In this document: positions 17,029-23,674 of the stretch, in pieces
Layout of the letters: every line of letters starts with the position of its first letter
Numbering within the stretch: the first letter of the stretch is position 1
DNA from: Streptomyces asiaticus
GTDB lineage: Bacteria > Actinomycetota > Actinomycetes > Streptomycetales > Streptomycetaceae
DNA length: 64,000 bases
Assembly (NCBI RefSeq): GCF_018138715.1
Contig: NZ_JAGSHX010000006.1
Location: forward strand, 4,216,001 to 4,280,000
Reading direction: 5' to 3'
The notes under the pieces: generated by a model
Seen by the model: the letters and a program-made list of their open reading frames with translations, nothing else
Told to the model about the DNA's origin: nothing
The model's database searches: none
Position numbers and translations under genes: made by a program

Positions 17029-18852
17029 ATGCCAGCGAGACCTCAACGGCGCGGGGCGGGAAGCCGGTTGGCCACGGGAGTCGCGGTGCTGGCCGCGGCG
17101 GCCGGGGTGCTGACCGCCGTGAGCCCGGCGGGGGCGGACACCGGGGCCGCCGCCTCGGACAAGCACCGGCCCGGGCGCACCGTCGACGTACAGCTGCTGT
17201 CCTTCAACGATCTGCACGGCAACCTGGAGCCCCCGCAGGGCTCCTCGGGCACCGTCACCGAGACCCAGGCGGACGGCACCACCAAGACCATCCCGGCGGG
17301 TGGCGCCGAATACCTCGCCACGTCCCTCCGTAACGCCCGTAAGGGCCACGAGTACTCGGTCACGGCCGCCGGTGGCGACATGATCGGGGCCAGCCCGCTG
17401 CTGTCCGGGCTCTTCCACGACGAGCCGACCATCGAGGCGCTCAACAAGCTGGACCTCGACGTCACCTCCGTCGGCAACCACGAGTTCGACGAGGGCCGCG
17501 CCGAGCTGAGCCGGATTCAGAACGGCGGCTGCCACCCCAAGGAGGGCTGCTACGAGAAGGGCAAGACCTTCCCGGGCGCCGACTTCCCCTACCTCGCCGC
17601 GAACGTCACCGACGAGAAGACCGGCAAGCCCATCCTCAAGCCCTACACGGTGTGGCAGCACAAGGGCGTGAAGATCGGCTTCATCGGGGTCACCCTCGAG
17701 GGCACCCCGGATGTCGTCACCGCCGAGGGCGTCAAGGGCCTGAAGTTCCACGACGAGGTCGAGACGATCAACAAGTACGCCAAGGAGCTCCAGCGCAAGG
17801 GCGTGAAGTCGATCGTCGCGCTCATCCACGAGGGCGGACTCCCCGCCTCCCCCTCGTACAACTACGACTGCGACAACGGCGGTGCGGGCAAGGGCATCTC
17901 CGGCCCCATCGTCGACATCGCCAAGAACATCACGCCCAAGGTCGACGCCCTGGTCACCGGCCACACCCACCAGGCGTACACCTGCACCGTCCCGGACCCG
18001 TCCGGCGCCCCGCGCACGGTGACCTCCGCGGCCTCCTTCGGCCGTCTCTACACCGACACCACGCTCACCTACGACCGCCGCACCGGCGACATCGTGCGGA
18101 CAAACGTCAAGGGCGCGAACGCGGCGAACCACGTCGTGGACCGCGAGCAGCCCAAGGCCCCCGACATGACCTCGCTCATCGGGCGCTGGAACAAGCTGGC
18201 CGCCCCGGTGGCCGGCAAGCCGGTCGGCCACATCTCCGCCGACATCAACGGCCGTGGCTCCACCGCGTACGAGACGCCCCTGGGCGACGTCATCGCCGAC
18301 GGCCAGCTCGAAGCGCTCTCCCCGTCCGACAAGGGCGGCGCCCAGATCGCCTTCATGAACCCCGGCGGCATCCGCTCCGACCTCGCCTACAAGGCATCGG
18401 GCAGCGAGGGGGACGGGGTGGTGACCTACGGCGAGGCGTTCACGGTCCAGCCGTTCACCAACATGATGAACGTGATCGACCTGACCGGCTCCCAGCTCAT
18501 CACCACGCTCCAGCAGCAGGTCAGCGGCGCCAACGAGGCGTCCCCGCGGATCCTCCAGGTCTCCAAGGGCCTGACGTACACCCTGGATCTGACCAAGTCC
18601 GGCAAGGACCGGATCGTCACGGACTCGGTGAAGCTGAACGGTGAGGCGATCGACCCCGCCAAGACCTACCGCGTCGCGCTGAACGAGTTCATCGCGGGCG
18701 GCGGCGACGGCTTCCCCGCCTTCAAGGAGGGCAAGAACAAGCTCGTCGGCGCCTCCGACCTGGACGCGTTCACGGCCTACCTGGGCGCGCACTCGTCGCA
18801 GTCCTCGCCCCTGGACCCGCCGAAGGCGGACCGCATCACGATCGTGAAGTAA
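17029..18852 (+). CDS. Secreted 5'-nucleotidase / cyclic phosphodiesterase, UshA family
   Basis: A 607-residue exported enzyme releasing phosphate from nucleotides outside the cell. A signal peptide occupies residues 1-36 (basic start, then VAVLAAAAGVLTAVSPAGAD). The N-terminal metallophosphatase domain shows the dimetal motifs FNDLHGNLE, GGDMIGASP, VGNHEFDEG and GHTHQAY. The C-terminal 5'-nucleotidase domain shows ETPLGDVIADGQLEAL, NPGGIRSDLAYK and FIAGGGDGFPAF. It probably takes part in phosphate scavenging, which goes with ppk nearby; TTCACC-like motifs upstream could be PHO boxes but are too imperfect to call. A strong hairpin follows the stop. Confidence 0.93.
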   Translation: MPARPQRRGAGSRLATGVAVLAAAAGVLTAVSPAGADTGAAASDKHRPGRTVDVQLLSFNDLHGNLEPPQGSSGTVTETQADGTTKTIPAGGAEYLATSLRNARKGHEYSVTAAGGDMIGASPLLSGLFHDEPTIEALNKLDLDVTSVGNHEFDEGRAELSRIQNGGCHPKEGCYEKGKTFPGADFPYLAANVTDEKTGKPILKPYTVWQHKGVKIGFIGVTLEGTPDVVTAEGVKGLKFHDEVETINKYAKELQRKGVKSIVALIHEGGLPASPSYNYDCDNGGAGKGISGPIVDIAKNITPKVDALVTGHTHQAYTCTVPDPSGAPRTVTSAASFGRLYTDTTLTYDRRTGDIVRTNVKGANAANHVVDREQPKAPDMTSLIGRWNKLAAPVAGKPVGHISADINGRGSTAYETPLGDVIADGQLEALSPSDKGGAQIAFMNPGGIRSDLAYKASGSEGDGVVTYGEAFTVQPFTNMMNVIDLTGSQLITTLQQQVSGANEASPRILQVSKGLTYTLDLTKSGKDRIVTDSVKLNGEAIDPAKTYRVALNEFIAGGGDGFPAFKEGKNKLVGASDLDAFTAYLGAHSSQSSPLDPPKADRITIVK

Positions 18853-18868
18853 CCGCCCGGCACCCGCC

Positions 18869-18912
18869 GATGGCCCGGCCGCCCCAGGCGAATTCCAGGC
18901 GGCCGGGCCATC
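18869..18912. terminator. Bidirectional terminator hairpin
   Basis: Perfect 15-base arms (GATGGCCCGGCCGCC and its complement) around a 14-base loop, located between the convergent nucleotidase and glycosyltransferase genes, 17 bases after the former's stop. Confidence 0.8.
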
Positions 18913-18929
18913 GTCGTGTCAGCGCGGTG

Positions 18930-20105
18930 TCACCGCAGCGCGTCCTCGATCAGATCGGCCGCCCGCCCGGTGCCGCCCTCGGCCCGCACCTCGCCCCGCA
19001 GCCGCGCCGAGGTGCGCGCGACCTCCGGATCCGTGGTGAGCTCGAGCAACGCGGCACGCAGGGCCCCGGCGGTGGCGTCGGCCGTGTCGAAGCGGCGGGC
19101 CACGCCCAGTTCGACGAGCCGGTCGGCGTTCATGGCCTGCTCCGCGCCCTGCGGGACGGCGATCATCGGACAGCCGGTGTACAGCCCCTCGTTGCTGCCG
19201 CCCATCCCCGCGTGGGTGATGAACGCGTCGGCCCGCTCCAGGATCGCCAGCTGCGGCACCCAGTTGTGGACCTCGATGTTCGCCGGGACCTCCCCCAGCT
19301 CACCCGGGTCGACGTACGTGCCGATCTGGAGCACCACATGCCACCCGGGCAGATCCCCGAAGGCCGCGACGCACTCGCGGTAGAAGGCGGCCTGCCGGGT
19401 GTACGCCGAGCCCAGCGAGACCAGCAGCACCTTCTCCGCGCCTGCGGGACGTTCCCAGCCGCCCTGGTCGGCACGGTCCCCGAGGCACGGTCCGACGAAC
19501 GTCACCACCTCGGTGTTCACCCGGTCGGCGTTCGGCTGCATCGCACGGGGAATGAGCGCGAGGCAGCGCGGCGGCTGTCCGGAGAAGGCGTTCGGATCCG
19601 TGGTGGTGGCGCCGGACTCCACCAGCCACACCCCGAACTTCTCCTGATACGCGTCCGCGCCGGGAAGGCTCATGATCTGCGCCCCGATCTCGTCGTGGTA
19701 GCCCTCCCAGCCCACGATCGTCGGCGACAGCTGAACCAGCGGGCGCCCCTGCGTCTCGGCGAGCACCCGGGCGGGGTACGCACCGATGTCGTAGAGGTAC
19801 ACATCGGCCGGGTCACGGTCGTACACGGCGCGGAGCTGCGGCAGGACGTGGACGGCGTCGTCCAGGAACAGGGTCATCGCCGCGATCGGGTCCTCCGGCC
19901 AGTCGTTGTCGGCGACCGGCAGGGTGGACTCGAACGGCACGAACTCGGCACCGGTCGGCGCGATGGCGTCCGCCATATAGGGGTCATTGGCGTACGTCAC
20001 CCGGTGCCCGCGCGCCACGAGTTCACGGATGATCTCGAGGCTGGGCAGGGTGTGGCTGATGGCGGGGATGCCGACCATGGCGATATGGGCACGGCGACGG
20101 GACAT
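18930..20105 (-). CDS. Macrolide-type glycosyltransferase (OleD/OleI/Mgt family)
   Basis: A 391-residue GT1 enzyme that would transfer a sugar from a UDP-sugar to a small molecule such as the desosamine 2'-OH of a macrolide, inactivating it. Landmarks: HIAMVGIPAISHTLPSLEII at the N-terminal acceptor domain, LVSLGSAYTRQAAFYRECVA, the C-terminal donor-site block VHNWVPQLAILERADAFITH followed by AGMGGSNEGLYTGCPMIAVP and QGAEQAMNADRLVELGVARR. The length and motifs fit OleD/Mgt closely. A short leader ORF and a long inverted repeat lie upstream and include part of its ribosome-binding site, suggesting drug-induced expression. Glycosylation of another aglycone is possible; the acceptor is inferred from family. 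Confidence 0.87.
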   Translation of the reverse strand: MSRRRAHIAMVGIPAISHTLPSLEIIRELVARGHRVTYANDPYMADAIAPTGAEFVPFESTLPVADNDWPEDPIAAMTLFLDDAVHVLPQLRAVYDRDPADVYLYDIGAYPARVLAETQGRPLVQLSPTIVGWEGYHDEIGAQIMSLPGADAYQEKFGVWLVESGATTTDPNAFSGQPPRCLALIPRAMQPNADRVNTEVVTFVGPCLGDRADQGGWERPAGAEKVLLVSLGSAYTRQAAFYRECVAAFGDLPGWHVVLQIGTYVDPGELGEVPANIEVHNWVPQLAILERADAFITHAGMGGSNEGLYTGCPMIAVPQGAEQAMNADRLVELGVARRFDTADATAGALRAALLELTTDPEVARTSARLRGEVRAEGGTGRAADLIEDALR

Positions 20106-20113
20106 AGGGGATC

Positions 20114-20221
20114 ACTCGTTTCAGGTCTACGGCGAGATGGACACGACGGCCCGGCGCACGGGCGTGGTCACCGGTGCACCGGGCGAGACGGCGTGTCAGC
20201 CGTAGATCTGAAGGAACGAGT
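20114..20221 (-). promoter_or_regulatory. Candidate translational attenuator of the glycosyltransferase gene
   Basis: In the minus-strand RNA the segment at 20199-20221 can pair with 20114-20133: 19 base pairs with one A-C mismatch and a three-base bulge. The 5' arm lies wholly within a nine-codon leader ORF. The 3' arm ends in ACGAGT, and GAGTGATC is the likely Shine-Dalgarno sequence (complementary to the 16S 3' tail), so the stem would cover half of it. The loop holds a second hairpin (GCCCGGTGCAC with GTGCGCCGGGC). This is the layout of ribosome-stalling leaders of erm genes. Confidence 0.65.
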
Positions 20222-20225
20222 CCAT
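20196..20225 (-). CDS. Leader peptide MDSFLQIYG upstream of the glycosyltransferase
   Basis: An ATG-initiated nine-codon ORF (MDSFLQIYG, stop TGA) 90 bases upstream of the glycosyltransferase start. Its ATG follows a TACCGT box by seven bases, so the transcript may be leaderless, as in some Streptomyces resistance leaders; no Shine-Dalgarno sequence precedes it. Codons 2-9 form the 5' arm of the attenuator stem. The peptide does not match a stalling motif I know (IFVI, IAVV, MRL, RxR), so drug response is inference from architecture. Confidence 0.5.
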   Translation of the reverse strand: MDSFLQIYG

Positions 20226-20390
20226 GGACGGCACGGTACCCCGGCCACCGGCCGGGCCGCCCCCGATTTTCCGGTTGGCCGTCCGGCCGGGCTCAGCAAG
20301 CGGTAAGTGCCCGCTCAGCGCCGGGTCCTAGGGTCGCGAACGCGACGGGCCGTCTCTTCTCCCTCTCCCTCTCCCGACGGGCCGTCGCGC

Positions 20391-20591
20391 CTAACTCTCC
20401 TGGACGCGGTCGAAGTCCCCGGCCTTGGCCGCCCGTATGAGGAACTGCAACGCGGCCGGGGTGGTGGTCAGAATGATGTGGGGGTCGTCGCTTTCCCGGA
20501 GCCTGATCTTCCCGTTGCGTGCGGCAGCGACGTAGACGCAGGATGACGCCTCTTCGCTGAACGTGGACTTCCGCCAGTTGAGCCTGGACAC
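20391..20591 (-). CDS. DUF397 domain protein
   Basis: A 66-residue protein that is one complete DUF397 domain: WRKSTFSEEASSCVYVAAAR near the start and LRESDDPHIILTTTPAALQF with the final FLIRAAKAGDFD helix. In streptomycetes DUF397 proteins are partners of the adjacent XRE/DUF5753 regulator (whiJ-like systems) and are thought to relieve or assist its DNA binding. It starts 12 bases after the regulator stop on the same strand. Confidence 0.92.
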   Translation of the reverse strand: MSRLNWRKSTFSEEASSCVYVAAARNGKIRLRESDDPHIILTTTPAALQFLIRAAKAGDFDRVQES

Positions 20592-20603
20592 AAACCTTCC
20601 CCT

Positions 20604-21455
20604 TCAGATTCCCTGCGCAATGCATCGAATGAGGTCCCGTGACTCGTCCGCACCGAGAGCGGCCTGCTCCATGCGGTCGAGCACCAAGCGGTACTTCTCC
20701 AACTGAGCGGCAGCGTCAACCAGTTCGACGCCGTGAGCTGTATCGAGCTGAACCGTGTCGAGTTGGGGCACCGGGCCGTGGAAGTAGTCAACCCCGTGCG
20801 CCGAGATAGGGAACGACACACCGCCGAAGGGGATGACGACGACTGTCAGATGATCCCGCTCGCTCATGCTGATGAGGTGTTCCAACTGGGCCTTGGCCGT
20901 AGCCGCCCCGCCGAACTGCATCCTTAAGGCGGCCTCGTGGATGATCGCGGTGTACGGCAGCGGCTTGTCCCGGAACAGGACAACCTGACGCTTGACCCGG
21001 TACGACACCCGATGCTCCACCTCAGGGGGCATGAGCGGCGGGACGACTTCACGGAAGATCGCCCGCGCGTGCTCGGGAGTCTGCAACAGACCGGGGATGG
21101 TGATCACCTGGGCAACTCGAGCCGCGACGGCGTGGTGCTCAAGCTCGGCCAAGTCCAGAAGCCCGGAGGGGAACGTTTCCCGATACTCCTCCCACCAGCC
21201 TCGTTTCCGGTCCCCCGTCATTCCGGCGAGCGCTTCCACCAGCGCCTGATCCGAGCAGCTGTAGTTCTGCGCCAGAACCCGTACCCGGTCTGCACTCACC
21301 GCGTAGCGGCCTGCCTCGATGTTGCTGATTCGCGCTTGGTTGCCGCCCAGGAGGGCTGCGGCCGCAGTCGATGAGATCCCTGCGCGCTCTCGTAGTTTGC
21401 GCAACTCGGCGCCCAACCTCTGCTTCCGCGCTGTGGGCGTACTACTTGGCGGCAC
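20604..21455 (-). CDS. XRE regulator with DUF5753 ligand-like domain (WhiJ-like)
   Basis: A 283-residue DNA-binding protein. The helix-turn-helix covers about residues 10-65 (LGAELRKLRERAGISSTAAA, LLGGNQARISNIEAGRYAVS). The remaining part is DUF5753 (VITIPGLLQTPEHARAIFRE, DKPLPYTAIIHEAALRMQFG, LTVVVIPFGGVSFPISAHGV). The GTG start is set by GGAGGAG seven bases upstream; a GTG 27 bases earlier lacks a site. It is followed by its DUF397 partner and is divergent from an ATPase gene, giving the three-gene arrangement that recurs dozens of times in Streptomyces genomes and acts in development or antibiotic control. Confidence 0.92.
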   Translation of the reverse strand: MPPSSTPTARKQRLGAELRKLRERAGISSTAAAALLGGNQARISNIEAGRYAVSADRVRVLAQNYSCSDQALVEALAGMTGDRKRGWWEEYRETFPSGLLDLAELEHHAVAARVAQVITIPGLLQTPEHARAIFREVVPPLMPPEVEHRVSYRVKRQVVLFRDKPLPYTAIIHEAALRMQFGGAATAKAQLEHLISMSERDHLTVVVIPFGGVSFPISAHGVDYFHGPVPQLDTVQLDTAHGVELVDAAAQLEKYRLVLDRMEQAALGADESRDLIRCIAQGI

Positions 21456-21603
21456 CTGTTGTCTCCTCCTCGGAACACGCACGCTGCGTGAACGTCACCC
21501 ACACGAGTCAACTTGTAACGACTTCCCCATCTTCAATGGAAGACATTACATCGAACGCCATATGGTGTGGCCCCCGCCGCCCAGCCGCCAAAGGGAGACC
21601 CGC

Positions 21604-22116
21604 ATGGCAACCGTATCGCCGCAGGAGCCGACCGCAGGACCATCCGAGAACCCCTGGACGTACTCCCTCCGCCTGCCCAACGACCCACGGGCCGCACGCA
21701 TCTCACGCGCCACCCTCCGGGCGGTCCTCGCCTCCCACGGCATGGCCGAGCTGACCGACACGGCGGAACTCCTGACCTGCGAGCTGGTCACCAACGCCGT
21801 CCGCCACTCCGACGGCCCGGCCCAACTCCGCATCCGCCACCTCTGCGAAAACCGCCTCCGCGTCAGCATCTGGGACACCAACCCCACCATCCCCGCACCC
21901 TTCGACGCCCCGCCCAGCCCCCTCGACCGCTTCACTGCCCTCACCGAAGCCGCCGCCAACCTCGACGCGACCTCCGGCCGGGGCCTGCTCATCGTCCGGC
22001 TGTGCGCCGACAACTGGGGCGGCTACCCCCTCGCCGACGACCTCTTCGGCATCAGCGGCAAGCTGCTCTGGTTCGAGCTCACCCCTCAGCAGCACGCCTA
22101 CGAGATCGCCGCCTGA
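21604..22116 (+). CDS. HATPase_c anti-sigma / RsbW-like ATP-binding protein
   Basis: A 170-residue GHKL ATPase fold. N-box: LLTCELVTNAVRHS with the Mg-binding Asn; G1-like box: VSIWDTNP; G2 box: ATSGRGLLIVRLCADNWG. Proteins of this type can be anti-sigma kinases or accessory factors of the XRE/DUF397 pair. The ATG follows AAAGGGAGA at seven bases. It is divergent from the XRE gene, and the 148 bases between them probably hold both promoters. Confidence 0.88.
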   Translation: MATVSPQEPTAGPSENPWTYSLRLPNDPRAARISRATLRAVLASHGMAELTDTAELLTCELVTNAVRHSDGPAQLRIRHLCENRLRVSIWDTNPTIPAPFDAPPSPLDRFTALTEAAANLDATSGRGLLIVRLCADNWGGYPLADDLFGISGKLLWFELTPQQHAYEIAA

Positions 22117-22137
22117 CCCCACGCGCCTTCGTGGGGT
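22116..22137. terminator. Short bidirectional hairpin terminator
   Basis: ACCCCACG and CGTGGGGT around a six-base loop, filling the space between the convergent ATPase and DUF1772 genes. Confidence 0.65.
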
Positions 22138-22138
22138 G

Positions 22139-22585
22139 TCAGGTGAGCGCGACGACCAGCAGCGTGAAGGCGGCGATGATGACGGCGACGCGGGCGTAGT
22201 GGTAGCGGCCCCAGCGGTTCAGCTGCTGCTTCCAGTCGGCGGGCCGGTTGTCGGGGGTCCAGGTCTTGTTTCGGTTGTTGATCGGGACGAGCAGCAGCAT
22301 CGACATGACCACACTGACGATCAGCAGGCCGGCGGCGGTGACGACGAGTCCGGCGCCGCGGTTGTGCCATCCGGCGACGGCCCAGATCGCGCTGAGGACG
22401 AGCGAGCCTATGTACCAGAACGGCATCAGGGCGCCGAGCATCCGGCCGCCGTGGGCGTGGCCGAGCTGGGCGCTGTCATCGGGAAGCGCGTCCAGGATCC
22501 GGTTCATGATGAAGGCGACGGAGAACTCCACCCCCACCATCAAGCCGACGATCACGGTGGTGACGACCTCGAGTGCGTTGAGCAT
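22139..22585 (-). CDS. DUF1772 four-helix membrane protein
   Basis: A 148-residue protein with four membrane segments (ALEVVTTVIVGLMVGVEFSV, MPFWYIGSLVLSAIWAVAGW, VVTAAGLLIVSVVMSMLLLV, RVAVIIAAFTLLVVALT). The motif VPINNRNKTW and the conserved WNRWGRYHY-like segment (LNRWGRYHYARV) are those of the DUF1772 / anthrone oxygenase-like family. Distant relatives oxidise polyketides, but most bacterial members are uncharacterised. It is divergent from and probably repressed by the neighbouring TetR protein: its promoter (TTGCCA-N16-TAGATT) overlaps a CTAG operator. Confidence 0.85.
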   Translation of the reverse strand: MLNALEVVTTVIVGLMVGVEFSVAFIMNRILDALPDDSAQLGHAHGGRMLGALMPFWYIGSLVLSAIWAVAGWHNRGAGLVVTAAGLLIVSVVMSMLLLVPINNRNKTWTPDNRPADWKQQLNRWGRYHYARVAVIIAAFTLLVVALT

Positions 22586-22599
22586 GACGACCCTCTTCG

Positions 22600-22669
22600 A
22601 ATCTAGTGTTGCTAGCTGATGTGGCAACGCTAGCGCTGCTGCCGCTCGATTGTCTAGTGATGCTAGGAT
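22600..22669. promoter_or_regulatory. Divergent promoters with twin CTAG operators
   Basis: Two copies of CTAGTG(T/A)TGCTAG, 51 bases apart, each nearly palindromic (CTAG-N5-CTAG). One overlaps the DUF1772 -10 box (TTGCCA-N16-TAGATT on the minus strand). The other overlaps a TAGGAT box whose spacing to the TetR ATG implies a leaderless transcript. A further CTAG (GCTAGCGC) lies between them. CTAG is a rare tetramer in bacterial DNA, so this cluster is very likely the TetR operator. Confidence 0.72.
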
Positions 22670-22675
22670 CGTTTT

Positions 22676-23254
22676 ATGTCAGTACAAGAACGCAAGCAGC
22701 GCGAACGGGCGGAGCGTGAGCGCCTCATCGTGGCGACGGCCCGGGAACTCGCCGAGCAGCAGGGCTGGGACGCGGTCACCACCCGCCAGCTCGCCGAGCG
22801 CATCGAATACAGTCAGCCCGTCCTCTACAGCCACTTCCGCGGCAAGCGCGAGATCATCGGCGCCGTCGCCCTGGAGGGCGCCACCGAGATGGCCGCGGCG
22901 GTGCGGGCCGCGACCTCCGCCGAGGACGACCCGCGCGCCCGGGTCATGGCCCTGGCCCGCGCCTACCTCGACTTCGCCGAGCACAACCCGGCGGTCTACG
23001 ACGCCTTGTTCCAGCTCGACGGCGGCCTGCCGTACGCGCAGGAGGACACCCCCGAGCCGCTGAAGGACGCCTTCGCCGCCCTGCTCGAGTGCCTCGCCGA
23101 GGTCGCCGGGGACGGCGTCGCCCCGGGGCTGTTCACCGAGATGTTCTGGGCGGCCCTGCACGGGCTCGCCACCCTGACCCGAACGGGCCGCCTGCTGCCC
23201 GAGGACGCCGAGGCGAGGGTGGAGTTGCTGGTGGACCGGCTCGCCATGGTCTGA
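22676..23254 (+). CDS. TetR/AcrR-family repressor
   Basis: A 192-residue regulator. The TetR_N helix-turn-helix spans about residues 12-60 (IVATARELAEQQGWDAVTTR, QLAERIEYSQPVLYSHFRGK, with the usual FRGKREII end). The C-terminal part (RAYLDFAEHNPAVYDALFQL, FTEMFWAALHGLATLTRTGR) is a WHG-type ligand-binding domain. It should repress itself and the divergent DUF1772 gene by binding the twin CTAG palindromes. Confidence 0.92.
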   Translation: MSVQERKQRERAERERLIVATARELAEQQGWDAVTTRQLAERIEYSQPVLYSHFRGKREIIGAVALEGATEMAAAVRAATSAEDDPRARVMALARAYLDFAEHNPAVYDALFQLDGGLPYAQEDTPEPLKDAFAALLECLAEVAGDGVAPGLFTEMFWAALHGLATLTRTGRLLPEDAEARVELLVDRLAMV

Positions 23255-23674
23255 GACATCCATCCCGGCGGGCACGCGGCCGGGGCCCTCGGGCTCCGCC
23301 GCTACCTGCCTGCCAGCCTGCCTGCCTGCCTGACTGCGGCAACGCTTCCGGTCACTCGCGTCCACACGGCGCAGCCGCGGATCGCCGGGCCCCGTGCCCC
23401 AGACGGCGCCGAGCGGGTGCGGCGCCGGCGGGCGGCCACCCGCGCCGCCGACGTCGCCGCGGGTCTGACGCCGCCCGCCCCGGCGAGGACCGCGGTCGTC
23501 ACGGAAAACCGCCCCCGCACCCGGCAACGCACCGCGACCACCGCCCGGCGCACCCTCCCCGTGCCACCGGCCGCCCCCGGAACCCACGCCGAACCCCCAC
23601 CCATCCGGCGCCGACCGTGCCTACCCTGGTGGCTTCTGAACGGCGAACAACAGTCACCGGGGGGACGGGGCCTC
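23255..23674. other. 420-base gene-free stretch before the NACHT gene
   Basis: GC-rich with no credible coding sequence on either strand. It holds a run of CCTGC units (CCTGCCTGCC then CCTGCCTGCCTGCCTGACTG, near 23307-23336) after the TetR stop, and the promoter region of the NACHT gene. A TACCCT box near 23617 could be a -10 element, but no good -35 accompanies it. Confidence 0.5.
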
